A stretch of DNA of 64,000 bases from contig JADCRB010000068.1 of assembly GCA_021464245.1 (NCBI GenBank), forward strand, positions 5,259,259-5,323,258. Direction: 5' to 3'. Below are positions 12,500-30,424 of this stretch, piece by piece; position 1 is the first letter of the stretch; each line of letters starts with the position of its first letter. This stretch comes from Carallia brachiata (taxonomy: Eukaryota; Streptophyta; Magnoliopsida; Malpighiales; Rhizophoraceae). The translations under genes were made by a program, and so were the position numbers. Below the pieces are notes generated by a model. It saw only the letters and a program-made list of their open reading frames with translations. It made no database searches and was not told the DNA's origin.

Positions 12500-15400
12500 G
12501 AAGAGGGAATAGAATAATGGGGTGGGTTTGTTTACACAAATTACAAGTCTTTGTAAGCTTTAAAAAAATAAGAATATAAGATTTCAATTATTGGTAGCCT
12601 GTGTCTTGTCATAGAGTATTACTCTCCAATTTACGTGATCTAAAAACCTTCTTGAACATGTAATCGTGTAATCAGGGGATTACAATAAATATATAGTAAT
12701 TTAGACCGTTTAATTATAAAAATTATATTAAATTTATAAAATAAATAAATAAATAAATTAAATATTATTAAATTAATTATATATTATTTACGTACGTCAC
12801 AAACGTGTCATGATACGTAATTTTACCCTTTTAACATAAATAAATATATATAGGTAACTAGTGGGACCCTTGTTGCTTATCTTCGCTCTGTTGTTGCTTT
12901 GCTGGTAGATTCCACAAACCTTGATTTGATCGGCTTCCGTTTTTTTATTTTTTATCTATGTTGAATGACATTAAATACATAACATGACATGACATGACAT
13001 CATTAAGGTGGTTTATTTCATTCTTTACTTCTTTGACTTATGAGCTCCACATCTTTTGATTAAACAATTAAATCCAGGTGCTGAGTCATGGTGGATGCAG
13101 TAATATATTGTTCATGCATTGTGTGATATATAAAAAAGAAATTTCAATGGTCGCAAGTGGTTTCTGTAAAGTCGGGGGTGCGTGAAGGATCGTTGGCCTG
13201 GAATTTGAGAAGACTTTTTTCAATAGGTGCAAAAATGTTTCTGTTTCTCAGAGCATTTCGTATCAGTCGATGTCAGCAGTAACTCCTTTCTAGGATACGA
13301 CATTTTGTATGCTTATTACACTCAGGAAACTAGACAAGGAGATGACAATTAGTTTCCCCTTTTGTTTAAAACCAATTGGTGTTGGTCAACTAATTACAGT
13401 ACACCTAAACAAGAGACGAGAGTTTTTCTCATCCTAAAATAAACATGAAGTCTTTAAGTTGTACACGGAGATAGTGCTAGGCAAATGGAAACCAACAAGT
13501 CCAGACTGCCAACACTCTGTGACTCACTTGCAGATTTAGACGATACGTTCCAATTTTCTGTTAGAGGAGGCGTTCGAACTTGAACAACTTTTGTTTTTTT
13601 TTTAACTACGTTGATACTTTTTTCGACAGAATAAAAATAATAAGATGTATTACTTTTTTATTTTACATTGATATGTAGTTATAAAAAAACGGAAGTCTAT
13701 TGAAATTCGACGCCTCCAGTAACAAAAAAATGGGGCACAAAATGTCTGGATTTTTACATTTTTCTGAAAAGAATATACTCTTCTTTCCTTACCTCAACAG
13801 CTTGGCCAAGGGAGGTCCAGACAGAGGCACAGTTGGTGCTCAGTCTATCTCCGCCTACCCTTCTAATGTTGTTGTAATTCCAAATCATGCGCATAGTGCA
13901 GTGCAGTGGAGTGGTATTGGGATTTCAACTAGTCTAGGGGAGGGGACGGAGGGCCCTTGTTGATCTCGCCTGGATTCCATTATCACCAAAATTATACCCT
14001 TTTCTTCCATTCTTTTTTTCCAAAAGAATTCCTCCATTCTTTTCTTTATTCTTTTACTCGGATTAAAAAAAAAAAGAGGAGTGCTTTTATTTTACGGGAA
14101 ATACCAGTTAGCACCGCTTATTAAGGCTAATGAAAGATATTTGTTGTAACAAATAATTGAAATTGAAAGTAGAAAAATTGTTTTATCATTTTCATGTGTT
14201 TATTATGTTTTCCAATTAATATTGGGACGTAAGTAGTGGTGGCGTTCTTATTGTATTTCATCTATCCGACCGACTAATCACAAGTTCAAAAACTACCTAA
14301 GGTAATAGCATAGTTAATGATCAGACGTACTTCTCACTATATTGACTCGGGTTTGAGTCTTAACAGCTGCATTTTTTATATTAGAAAATTTGTTGCTTTG
14401 CGCGCTGTTAATTCAAAACTCGTTAATATTGAAATCGAACATGTGGGAGACCCACTTGAACCCAACAATACTTAAATGGTAATCATTTTTATAAGAGAAA
14501 TTAAATAAAAACGTTAACTAGTAATTTTCAACCTTAACTTACGAGTGTAATAATTTTCATATAAGTGATTTACCCTTTTTTTTCGGGCAAAAAAAATATT
14601 TCACAAGTTCGAAAGCTAAACAAATAATTTCGTTTGGAGTCTCGATAGGTATGCTTGAGTTAGGCAAGGGGTTCTTGGGGTATCCGCGATCTCACGGTCG
14701 GTTGTCTCGGTTCGGGGCCACGATGAGACGTGGTTTTATTTTTTGGTCAATTAGAGCTGTTAGAACAATAATAAAAACTTATATAAATAATTTTTTAATT
14801 TTTAATTTTTTAGTTAGCAATTATTATTCCCAATTATTTGAATTATACTCAATCTAGATGAGAAGTAGCTTTTTTTTTGTTTTTTTTTCGGTTAAAAGAT
14901 GAGAAGTAGCTTTGTTGGAATGGAATTGATGAAAAGTCTTGTTGGGCCGGCATATGTAATGAGTTTTTCGGGTTTTCCCTGTAGACATACTGGCAAACTA
15001 TAAAAAAATACTAATATTTGACCAAAAAAAATAATAAAATACTAATAAATAACTGACTAAAACAATATACTAAAATTTGTTGCTTCAATAAGTAACTTTT
15101 AAGTCTTTCAATAAACATGTTAATGGTTAAAAATTTAAAGATTTTTAAAATATTATTTAAAGTGATGGTTTAGTGATAATTCAATATATATTTTTAAACA
15201 TTACATCTTACTTCAATTCCTAACAATTGCAATTTGGAAGCAATATCCTCCTTCAATATCCTCCTTTAGTTGCTAATTTTATTGTGCGTACGGTATTAAT
15301 TTCAAACTCGTTGACACTATAATACTCGTTGACACTGCAATCAACTTAGAGGAGACATACTCAAGACCAACAGTACTCAAGTAGTAGAACCTCCTTGTAA

Positions 15401-16400
15401 CAAAAATTGAATAAGGATATTAACAAGTGACTCCCAACCTCGATCCACAGGTGACTCACAAATTCAATCTACAAATGTGAAGACCAGCATGTATACAATG
15501 CATCTTTCTTAATAGTTCAAAAAAATATCTTTGAAACTAATTCATGGGAGGAGTACAAAGTTTTCTTTTTTTCCTTGATTTAAGGGATATTAGGTTTTCA
15601 AAATAAAAATAACTACTTTAATAGTAGAAAAAAATTTAATGTTCTCATCTTAAATAATTTTAAAATAATTATCTAAATAAAATTACATAATATTACTCTC
15701 TTTTTTATATAAATAATGATTTACAATTAATTAATTAATCATTAGAATAATTAAAAAAACTAGTTAAAAGACGCCGGAAAAAAAAATATAAGCACCCCGC
15801 CGCAAACAAACTCAAAATTGAAGGAATCCCTGCCACCCAAATGAGGCCAAAGTCTTATTTCCAACTCGGCTAGGAGTTGGCTATTTGGGAGGTGCCATCT
15901 GATCTTCATATTATGAGAAGCGCATGCCCGGATCCATCAAACTCTTACAGTTGGGACTGTGTACCGCACGCCTTTGTATATAAATTTTCCACTCTTCAAC
16001 TTTGGCCCAATCTCATACTGTTTGATTAGTTGAGAAAGAAATGATCTTTTGCGAGACCACTGAATTTAACTCAATTAGTTGAAGGTGTATAGTTCTAACT
16101 CTCAGGTGTGGAGTTCAAATTTTAGACTTGACACTCACTTTTCCTCTCTTCTTTCTGTTGCGCTACCAGCTCTAATGGACAAAAAACATGATCTTTGGCT
16201 TGGTTCCTCAATTATAAAGCAAAACACAAGTACTTTGTAATAAAATTCATGGAGGCAGCAAAACTCCATGACTGTAAAAAAAGAGAAACAGCGAATAAAT
16301 AACATCCTTGGGCGTAAAAGATCAAAGTGCACAAGGCATGGTTTCCTTGAATATCTGAAGTCAACCGGCCACAGCTTTGCTTATTCTCCAAGTTGGCACA
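12500..16400. other. Intergenic region between the small gene and the aminotransferase
   Basis: This is about 3.9 kb of AT-rich DNA without a supportable gene. It includes the upstream region of the small minus-strand gene, two diverged copies of a dispersed repeat (about 14405-14540 and 15295-15450), and short frames at 13700-13963 and 14651-14857 that have no recognisable content. The 3' end of the aminotransferase lies just beyond it. Confidence 0.6.
14405..15450. repeat. Two diverged copies of a dispersed repeat
   Basis: About 135 bases at 14405-14540 and 150 bases at 15295-15450 run in parallel. Both have a run like 'aaactcgttRa', then 'ggagacMYACTYaaR', 'caacaRtactYaaRtRgta' and 'ttaacWagtRa' in the same order and spacing. 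They are direct copies about 0.9 kb apart and are probably old transposon remnants of a family I cannot name. Confidence 0.45.
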
Positions 16401-16416
16401 AGGACTAGCTCAATCT

Positions 16417-20972
<4,556 letters not shown>

Positions 20973-20995
20973 CCTCCTTTGTTCTTTTTTGTACT

Positions 20996-21005
20996 CTTAT
21001 ATATA
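20996..21005 (-). promoter_or_regulatory. TATA-like box of the aminotransferase gene
   Basis: The minus strand reads TATATATAAG ending only 24 bases before the ATG at 20972. With usual spacing, transcription would start about at that ATG, favouring translation from the downstream ATG at 20777 for this promoter. Further upstream is a GA-repeat at 21059-21090. Confidence 0.4.
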
Positions 21006-21839
21006 TGTATGATTTGTTCACATTTGATCTCAGGCACAGGTGAGAGAAACCAGAGAGATAGAGAGAGAAAGAGAGAGAGAGAGAGAGAGGAGAAGGTGGT
21101 CAAGACTCGATTTTTCCGAAACGGACTTCTTGTTATGCTTTCTTTTCTTTTTCCTAAATTGGACTTGGTCTTCTGCTGTCCTACTAAACAATTTTGCGTT
21201 CTGTCCTGTCAAAAATATTGCGTCAGTGCTACTGTCTTTTGCCTTTCCAATTTTAAGGAATTTTTATTTTAATTTTTTTTAAAATGAGTGTAATTTATTA
21301 ATAATTTTATGTGATATAATAAGTAGAATTTATTTAAATAAAAAAATTAAAAATAATATTTAAATATTATTAAATTATGAGTTAATTTTATTCACTAAAA
21401 AAAAATAAAATTAACTCAAAATTAAATTTTTTTTTGTAATATATTTTATTAAATTTATTGTATAATTGTGTTAATTATAAGTATGATTAAAAAATTATTA
21501 TTTTTATGACACAATATATTTATATAATTATAAATAATTTTTAATTAATTATATTATGAAAATTCTTCGGTCTTTTCGATCATTAACCAATTTTGTTTGC
21601 AGGATGCCAGTTTTGCACGGGATACCGAATACCACCTCCAAAATGTAATTATTTTTATTTTTAGTGTAATTATATTAAAATATAAAATTTAAAATTTAAA
21701 ATTAAATAATTATCATTTAAAATTTTAAAAATAAATCTCACATAATGTATAAAAAAAATTCTTCAAATAATATTTTTTTACCGAAAAATTATTTGCACTG
21801 AAAACATAACCGGTGTCAGGTGCAGTAATTTTTTTTTTT

Positions 21840-22112
21840 TAGTGTGTTTGCTTCTTATAAAATATTTTATAAGAAAAAATTTTATAAATTTTTTGACTTT
21901 TATTTCACAAAAAATATTTTACATAGATAAAATTTGAGAAAAATTTTCAGATTTTTAAGTAAAATAACTTCTCTTTTTATAGAGCTGTAGTTGTTTTTAA
22001 AAAAAATACAAACTGTGTTATAAATAAGTGATAAAAAAATATTATTTTTATTATAAATATTTTTTTTATAAATATTTTATAAATATAATTTATTTTACAG
22101 CAAACAAACGGA
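21840..22112. mobile_element. MITE-like element with short inverted ends
   Basis: The left end reads gtgtttgcttcttataaaat and the right end, reverse-complemented, reads gtttgtttgctgtaaaataa. The interior is AT-rich, non-coding and full of self-complementary TAAAATATTTTATAA blocks. These are typical features of a small non-autonomous DNA transposon. The ends are imperfect and no clear duplication of the target was seen. Confidence 0.4.
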
Positions 22113-22243
22113 TTTAGTCTACATATAACTTTGTTCTTTGTTTTCGCCCACAGACTGCGACTGGGAATCCCTTTCTGTCAACCAATTCCGAAGGTAAGCA
22201 TCCTGTTTTCCTAAATCTGGGGTCTAATATGTCGGCCCCGAGT

Positions 22244-22577
22244 AGACTTTGTTTGTTTTGTTAAAAAATGGTCGGAAAGAAATATATTAGAAAATTTTAA
22301 TAAAAAATATTATTATTATTTTATTATTTTTTATAATTTTTTTACCATTTTTTAATCAATTCAAATAATACTCATTTTTTACAATTTTTTCTCTCATAAA
22401 TCATAATTTATTTTTCTTTCTAACAATTTTTTTTTTTATAACTTTCTCATCAATCTAAATAATTTTTTTCATATAATTTTTTTCTTACAAATTATTTTTT
22501 AATGACTTTCTCATTAATTCAAATAATTTTATTTTTTATAATTTTTTTCTTATAATTTTTTATCAATCCAAACAGAC
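22244..22577. mobile_element. Second possible MITE, AT-rich with inverted ends
   Basis: The left end (ctttgtttgttttgttaaaa) and the reverse-complemented right end (ggtctgtttggattgataaa) are partly alike. The interior is a repeated pattern of 'aataattttttt...caattcaaat' units. The block is non-coding. The call rests only on ends and composition. Confidence 0.3.
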
Positions 22578-25115
22578 CTCAATCTGAAGGACGAATTCTA
22601 GACGGTCAAACAAGGAAAAGACTGCTTTACCTGTCTAGTTTTCTATTAGGGAATATCGTGGACAACATGGATAAGCTGTATGCTTTTTTTTTTTCTCTGG
22701 GATTACGAGTATTCAAAAATTTATAATATCCTGATTAATTTAAATTGAGTTAGATGGACTCAAAGGAAGTAAATATTTTTAATATTAATTTACTTTATTT
22801 ATAAGAATTAAATTTAAAATTTTATTTTAAAAAATTAAATTATTTACTATTCAAACCAACAAACGTTAATAAAAAAGTTGAATGCTACCTCACCACTAGT
22901 TGGTCAACTTTGCAAAATTTTAAAAAATGGACTTGCTTGGCCATCAATAAACATTGTAACCACTTCCAATCCTAATATTGATTGATCACATATGTTGCTC
23001 AAAACAAATATTAATTACACATGGAAAGCCAAATGCTACGTATTAATTAAAATGTTGAAATGACAGCCTTTCGGTTTACCAGAAGCCAATGCCTAGTAAG
23101 TTGGGGTTCGCCCAAAATAAGAATTTTTTTTTTTTTTTTAAAGGCAATGAACTTGAACGGGAAGAAAACTCAAAATTCCGCCGTCAAAGTAAGGGGAAAA
23201 AAATAATGAATTTAAACAGGAAGATAACTCAAAAGAATAATATTAAATAGTAATATTTTGATAATAATAAAGTAATATGAGTATTGAGTAATTAAAATTT
23301 AAAAAATAAATAAGTTATTATATAATATTAAATAAATTATATAATTATTTTATTATTATGTTAAATTAAATTGAGTAGTAAAATTCACCCAAAAGTTTCC
23401 TTTTTTTTTTCTGTAACAAATAGCCAAAAGCAAAGTTATAATCTGACCCAAGCATCAATTCAGTACGACGGATGAATCAATTGATCACTGATTTAACTAG
23501 TGAGTCAATGATTGATCTAATTGAATTAATATTTAAAATAAATTTTATTTTTTTTGTATATAGCAATAAATTTTTCTTCCCGTAATTTTTTTTAGACTCA
23601 AATAATAAAAAGAAGCTTCTGTTTTTTTTTTTTCTATTTAGTGGTTAAAATACATTAAAATCTATCAATTTTTAGTTAAAAAAGGAAATTTAATCTGATT
23701 CAATCGAGTTTTTAAGTTAGTTGAATTTTAAAAATCTAGTCAGGTCAATTGGATTTTTTTTTAATTAGAGGTCCACGTAAACGTTTAACTATCCTAACCC
23801 GATCTAATGACCGAGTCACTAAGTCGATGATCCGATTAATCAGACCAGGCCAAATTTTATAATTATGACGAAAATAGAGAACACATCACGACAAACCAAG
23901 TAATCAGTAGACGAAGACAAACTACCAAATGGCGTATTTTCGAGCCAGCGAGTGCTACTAACTCGAGCCCTGTCCTCACATCTGATACAACCCCCACCCA
24001 CCAAGTCACAGAAACGGAATAAAAAGGCGGTGGTTTTTTATTTTATTTTTTTGGTGGTAGCTTAGTGGCTATTGGAGTCTTTTGAAGAGCAACAAATGAG
24101 AACGGTGAGGTACCAGGTGGCTGGTTTGGGGAAACATCCCCCAAACCATTCGGACATTGTCTGCCCATCGTGGCCGTGGTTTTTTTTTTTTTTTTTAATT
24201 TATTAAAAAATTTATTAGATTATAAATTACATAATTTTTTTTTTTGGGTCCTAGGATTCTCTAATTTTAACTATTTTGAAAAAGTTCTTAAAAAAAAACA
24301 ACTTTGAAAAAGCCCATTTATCTTCAGCTATTGGGGTGCTGTGCTAGAGTCCCGCCATTAAAATGACCAAAAGAGTCCATGGCCCTTGTTAAAATAAACA
24401 AATAAAATAAAATTGATAACTTTTCAAGTTCAAACAGCCCAAATGGATGGACTGAACGAATCTCCTGGCCCTTCCAAGCACCACCTCACTTGGACATGGT
24501 CATTGCATCTTTTCAGCTAAAATTGAATAGTTGAGACTTCTAACTTGGAGAGGACGCGGCCGTAAATTTTTAAGTTAAATGGTATTGACAGTATATCAGT
24601 AAGTATAAGATCGAGGGTTTAAACCTTCAAACTCTTAAACTGTTCTCTTTTCCTCTAACTAGTTGAACACGGATACTCCAACATAGTCATACCTCAATTG
24701 CAGTTAATTTAGGAAAAAAAAAATCTCATAATGCTCTGGTCTTACTTTTTTTTTTTTTTTTTTCTCATCATTAATCGGCGTTCAATATCTTTTATGTACC
24801 AAAAAACATTCAATATTTTCATAGACACAAAAACTCATTAAGTACCAATTAATTTTTGGTCAAGTGGTATTGAGAGTCCTCTTTCAAAATATTTGAGAAC
24901 AAGTTCAAATTCTTGTAACGTAGTCTTAAAAACTAGAAAACCCCTCAAGTAATGGACCAAGGAATGACTGTAACACTAAAAACAATTCCACATGCCCTCG
25001 TAGGTAAATTAGCAAACCCTGTCTAAAACCATTCAATTCTCTTTCTGTTTCTTTCTTTTTTTTTTTCTTTTTTTTTCAAGACGACCAGTATTTTCTTCAA
25101 ACTTCAATCTTCAAA

Positions 25116-28097
25116 TCATAGGGTTGCATCGAATGTCACACTGGCCGTTGGCAACCACTGGCTACCCTGAATAAACGATCCAACAGTGAATCTGCTTGCC
25201 TCATCTTGAGTGAGGGCAGGCTTATAGCCAGCCCACTTGACCCTTTGAGCCACGTCTGAACCAGGCCCAGAGTTCTGATATTCTGCATAAAATATGGTGC
25301 TGGGCGGATCAACGCCGGTGACCCAAGGTGTCCAGCCCAATGGGTTCAAGAATCCCCCAATTTCAGACTGCATAATCACTGTAGTGGAATAATCTTTCCA
25401 GGGCCTACCAAGGTAGGTAGGAGCAGTAAGTTTATCAAAAGCAGATATTGTGCACTTCTGAATTGAGATGCCACTATTTTGGTTGATGTCTTTCTTGCCC
25501 TGAGCTGTGATGGTATTGAACTGGTTGTCCAAAGGTTGCCTGGGCTGGATATTGCAGTTCTGGAAGATCACGGCGGCATTGCCAAAGATGAAGTCAATGG
25601 TGCCGGTAATGTCACATTCCCGGTAGAACTGTCGATTTGAATGAGCATAGAGCGTGTCCTGGAATGCGTCAAATGCACACCGATAAAATACAGACATGTC
25701 TGAACCTGACCGAAAGGCCACTGCTTGATGCTTTTGTGCTCCTGCCTTGTTGACGAACTTCATGTCCTTTGCAATAAACCCCTTCCCCACAGCAGCTGAT
25801 GATTGATTGCATCCATATCGTCAATAGTCCACATTCATTTCGACAAATATAGTACAGAATAAACAAAAGAGCATATATATCTGCAGGCTCAGCCTCAAAT
25901 TGGCCACGATGGTAGCACAAGTTGAGGCTAAACGTGACCAGACAATCCTTCAACCTAATGAGTCCAACTTATCCATTCTCATCTACTCTGCAAAACATTA
26001 ATTTGCAGAACTAAATGCTGACGCAAAGTTTCACCAAGAAAAGCAATTGGTTTCTCAACCAATTGGGGGACCACCAATCAAAACCAGATCGTTGATGGGT
26101 GGTCAGGTAGACGAGGACCAATATGGCAATCAAGGCGGCAATCAAGGCCACTTGGACATACCAACCAAGCAAGACAAATGCACTGTCCTAATGTCAATGG
26201 AAGCTTTACTTTGGTTGCATTACGGAATTAAGTATTGGGACCACGACCACTTGGTAAAAGCCAGCTCTTGTTAAAATAGAAAGCAGACGAGAAGCGCGCA
26301 CATGGTCGGTTCCGACAAGCAACCAAGTTTTTTAAACGATGTTGGAAGCAAACATCTGTTGGGAATAACAGAATCTTAGGCAAAGGTTCCGCATCTATTC
26401 ACATGGGGGAAACATCATTCACGTGCTTTTCTTCATCCTAGCTTATCAGAAAGGACTTCACATGGTCACATGACCCACTGGGTTCAATCTGTTTATCCTT
26501 GTTAAAGAGTGTACAGAGATTTGACACGACTTAGAATACTCTTAGACTTTCTCACCTATAGAGCTTGAAATTTCAGGTGGATTGAAGGTTCTAAGACTTT
26601 GTTTGACATGGTATTAGAGCTTGTTTTACCCTCTTGTCTACACTCACCGCTAGGCAATTTGCCGATTTGACACAGCTTCAACAGTAACTGGATTTAAGGT
26701 TCTAAGATTTTATTTGATACTCCAACAGAGTTTCAAGAATATGGCTCTATCCATGAATGCGTAGAAGTTCTCGCACACTTGAAGAACAGCTTAATCAAAG
26801 TAACTAGTTATGTCTTTTAATTACTTGGCTAACAATTTTACCAAACATTCAAATGAAGGACAGCAATTAACTTAGAACTGTTAGAGAATCCTCCAATTAT
26901 AGAGATTGTTAACCAATGATAAAGATAAACAATTTGACAACAAATGATGATGTTTTGAGGCAGTAAATTAATGTATGCTTGCTACTTACCAACGGTGGCC
27001 GTCGCAAATGTGGGTGTCCCGTCGACGAAATTAAGAGAACCCGAAACAATAGTCTCCGTCTTGCCGTCACCGAACATCATTACGTTCCACTTGCTCTTGT
27101 CCAAAACAACATTCTCCTCGTACAAACCGGATTTGACATATATGATGAATCTGGACTCACTCTTCTTTGGAATCTTTTCCACTGCTTCGCTGATGTTCTT
27201 GTAATCCCCACTTCCATCCTTGGCCACCGTCACATTGGGCAGAGGATTCGACTCCTGCAAAAGCCTCCTATCTCCCAAACTGACCCAACCCGGAAAGCCC
27301 GATTTGGCTGATCCTCGGTCGAACCCCATTAACCTTCTGTGAATTGGGATATTAAAATCAGAAAGCAAGCCCAAGATTTTCGCACCAATCGCCAAACTGT
27401 TGCTGACAAACTCGGTAGAGTTCTCCATTGCCGTCTGCACTCCTTCCATAATTGAATTGTTGAAATGATCTGTGCCGTTCAACTCTTGCAAAGCATCTAA
27501 ACATGTATCCTGGTCAGTGATGGCAGTGCTCAGCCAAGTCTTGATATCGCTGATCTTGGCCGTTGATAGTATCTTTTCGCCCTGTCCCACAGCCATTGAG
27601 GCTATGGAGTCGTTGAGTCGATCCAGGGCGTCGTCGAAGGTGGTCACGCAGACGTTCAAGGCCTTTTGGAGGACGGGATCGTCCGTGGTTTGAATGAGCT
27701 TGGAGGGATAGTCTTGGAGGGAGGAGAGCGCGTTGAGAGCCACGCGCAAAGATAGCCTGAAAAGAACTTCTGGGTCGGTGACGTTGGCCGTTCCGAGTGC
27801 AGAGATGCTGGAAAAGCAGGAGGCTGGGTACTGAGTGACGCTGCAGACGGCTTTGAGAGAGGCGGCGGGAGTCACCTCTGGCGGCGCCGGATTAGTGCTG
27901 GAGGCCGAGCTGCTGTCCGAGCTGTTGCTGTTTCGCTTGTGCACCACGACCCCGACAACGGCGCCGATGATCACGGCTAAAAAGAGGATGCAGGAGACAA
28001 TGAGAATGATGGCTCGCCTCCGTGTCTTTTGACGGAATGCTCGCTCTTCCGCCTGATCTACCTTGCCGTAGCCCTTAAAGGACCTAATAGTCTCCAT
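25116..28097 (-). CDS. PME3: Pectin methylesterase with pro-region (type I, PME3-like)
   Basis: The enzyme removes methyl groups from cell-wall homogalacturonan. Exons are 28097-26990 (1108 bases) and 25795-25116 (680 bases), in phase, giving 595 residues (AtPME3 is about 592). Seen in order: a short basic cytosolic end; a membrane anchor or signal at residues 29-51; an invertase/PME-inhibitor-type pro-domain at about 75-230; dibasic processing motifs RRLM (254) and RRLL (277); then the catalytic domain. Catalytic residues are present: Q393 in HQAVAFR, Q415 and D416 in FQDTLY, D437 in GTIDFIFGNA, R500 and W502 in LGRPW. The usual FxNTAG motif reads FVNKAG here, a Thr-to-Lys change outside the catalytic set. 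The C-terminal features (GVDPPST, RVKWAGYKP) match the PME3 subgroup. The gene looks intact. Confidence 0.95.
25796..26989 (-). other. PME intron with LTR-retrotransposon-like junction
   Basis: This 1.2-kb intron uses a canonical donor (gtaagt) and acceptor (atcag). Inside it, 26609-26620 reads TGGTATTAGAGC, one mismatch from the initiator-Met-tRNA primer-binding site used by many plant LTR retrotransposons (TGGTATCAGAGC). It is preceded by TTTGACA, which would suit an LTR end. A related, diverged segment follows at 26692-26745. No LTR pair or coding remnant was seen, so this is at most a relic. Confidence 0.3.
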
Positions 28098-28203
28098 TTC
28101 TGTATTGGAAAAAGGTTTTGCAGAATCTAAAGCAGAAGCCTTTGGTTCGATTAGCTTTTACTTTTGCTTTGGTTTTTGTTGCTGGGTTCTGTAAGAAAAT
28201 GCC

Positions 28204-28213
28204 TAATATATAC
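28204..28213 (-). promoter_or_regulatory. Possible TATA box of the PME gene
   Basis: The minus strand reads GTATATATTAGGC about 105 bases upstream of the ATG at 28097. Usual spacing would give a leader of roughly 75 bases. The call rests on motif and position only. Confidence 0.35.
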
Positions 28214-29458
28214 AGACATGTGCATGGTATCCTCGTTGAAAATCTAGTGCTTTTCTTCGTAGGGAAAAAGTTGGTGGGTGAGACGCAGGTGAAACATGGT
28301 GCACAGATATAATATTTGTGTAATTATGATTATGTTTTATATAATTAAAATAATAAAAAATAAAATAAAAAATATTATAATTTTTTTATTATATATTTTT
28401 TAATTATAATTATATAAAATTTATTTATAATTACACAAAATCTGTGTCTAGCTAATGCATATGACATTTCAGTCTACAAACCCCTCTTCGTATTATTTTA
28501 GAATTGAGAGTTTTTGTTTTCGCCTGTCGTTTGACAAACTGGGAGTTATATTTAAAATAAAATGTTAATTTTTAAATTCATTAATATTAGGTTGAGTTAA
28601 AGAAAGATTCATTCAATTTTAATAGTATTTAAACGATAAGTCATATTTATCAAAATTGAATAAAGTTGTCAATTGATTATTGTACTTGATTTATAAATAC
28701 GATGATTAATATATTTATAATATATTTTTTTATTAAAAAACATATATGTAATTTTTTTGATTAAAAAAATTATTGTATGGTGCTGTTGTTATTAATTGAT
28801 AAAATAAAATTATAGTATTTAATTAGATTGATATCTATTTATTACTGTTTAAATAATAAAATAATTATTTAATATATAACAAATATTTTAGTACAAAAAA
28901 ATGAGTTAAAATAATATAAAATATTTTAACATAAAAAATATTTATTAACTGATTTAATTACTTCTCAACAAAAAAAATAACTTATAAAAATATTAACCAA
29001 ACACCTCTTTCTTTATTTTTTTTAAATAAAATATAAATATATCCTTAAAAATTAACTCAAACACGTATAAACTTTTTACTTTCATTGCCAAGTTTATAAC
29101 TACAGATCCCGACAAATGGATTTTATCTTCAGGACAACACACGTCATCCTCTATAATGTAGAGCAGGGAAACGATGAAGTTTCGGTTTGGCTTTCCAATT
29201 TGCAGCCGTTTGAGTTGTCTTTTTGTTATGCTACATCAACCACACTAGTTGTCGTAGGAATGAGCCCTACAATTATACATAAAGAGTTTGATTTTGTAAA
29301 TAAGTATAAGTAGATATATAATTAATTTAATAATATTAAATAATTTATTTATTTTTTATTTTTTAATTTAATATATTTTTTATAATCCAACAATTTAAAT
29401 CACTGTATATCCATCACGCTCTTATTTATATACTTTCACTTATTTTTTTTATATAAAA

Positions 29459-29459
29459 A

Positions 29460-29502
<43 letters not shown>
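29459..29502. repeat. (TA)n microsatellite
   Basis: About 22 uninterrupted TA units in AT-rich intergenic DNA. Confidence 0.95.
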
Positions 29503-29503
<1 letters not shown>

Positions 29504-30424
29504 CTTTTTATTTTTCAGTTCACTTGTAAGAGTAACATGACAGTTTTTTTTTTTTTTTTTAATGTAATACGAAAGAAACCTCGTAAGCAAGAGAAGAATT
29601 CGACGATGATTCGATCTTTCCTTTATGCGATGCTTCTTTGTCAAGGTTTACGTTAGCACCCAAGAAAAAAACAAAACTATAAATCTGCTTTTGTTTTTCA
29701 GCAAAATGCTATTATATTATCGGAAAAACAGGATAATTCTCAACAGATAAAACTATTCTTTATAGATGTATTATTCTTTAGATTTACAAATTTAATTATA
29801 GAGTAAATGCAACTAACAAAGAAGTACTCAATGATCGAGCAAACTCATTGACTAAATAAATTTAGCGACTAACAAAAAAATAAAATAAAAATAAAATAAA
29901 ATAAATTTAGTGACCAAAAGTGAAATAAAACTAGATTAAGATATTACTTATTTGCATAATAGAGAATATTTAGGGACTAAATATTCTGGACTAATCACAT
30001 AAAATGTTTGACTGACCAAAGTCTTTTTTAATCTTCATTTGGACTTCTCTCAATCTTTTCAATTTATGAAATCCTAGGCTACATGCTTTACATTATAATT
30101 TGGAAGAATGAATAAATGATCGATTGACTTTGTAGTCATAGGTTCAAATTTCAAAATTAATCTCTTTATTAAAAAAAAAATTATATACACATCAATTATT
30201 TTTTCGACTTCATAAATATAAGAGTCTCTTTACCAAAATACCCAATGAACTATCAATATATGAGCTACATTGTAGAAAAAAAAAGTTGCAATCATGTGAT
30301 TTGGTGATGGAATCGCTTGACAAGCATGTCAATTTTTAGAAGTGGTCGTCCTAACAATATATAATTGAGTGGATCAAAGCTGTGATATGTAATTCCTTTT
30401 GTTTACCCTTATCAGTAAAATAAT

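Larger units (their letters stand above)
21060..25100. other. Intergenic region upstream of AlaAT, rich in MITE-like and simple sequence
   Basis: About 4 kb of strongly AT-rich DNA without a supportable gene. Two MITE-like blocks are described separately (21840-22112 and 22244-22577). Around 24568-24650 and 24850-24915 are two short stretches with tRNA-like A-box and B-box order. Long poly-T and poly-A runs occur throughout. The right edge is the 3' flank of the pectinesterase gene. Confidence 0.5.

Noticed and set aside
13700..13963. 87-residue frame in the intergenic region
   Set aside because: No recognisable protein family, splice partners or promoter; treated as chance.
29426..29644. 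Frame with a long Tyr-Ile repeat
   Set aside because: Translation of the (TA)n microsatellite.
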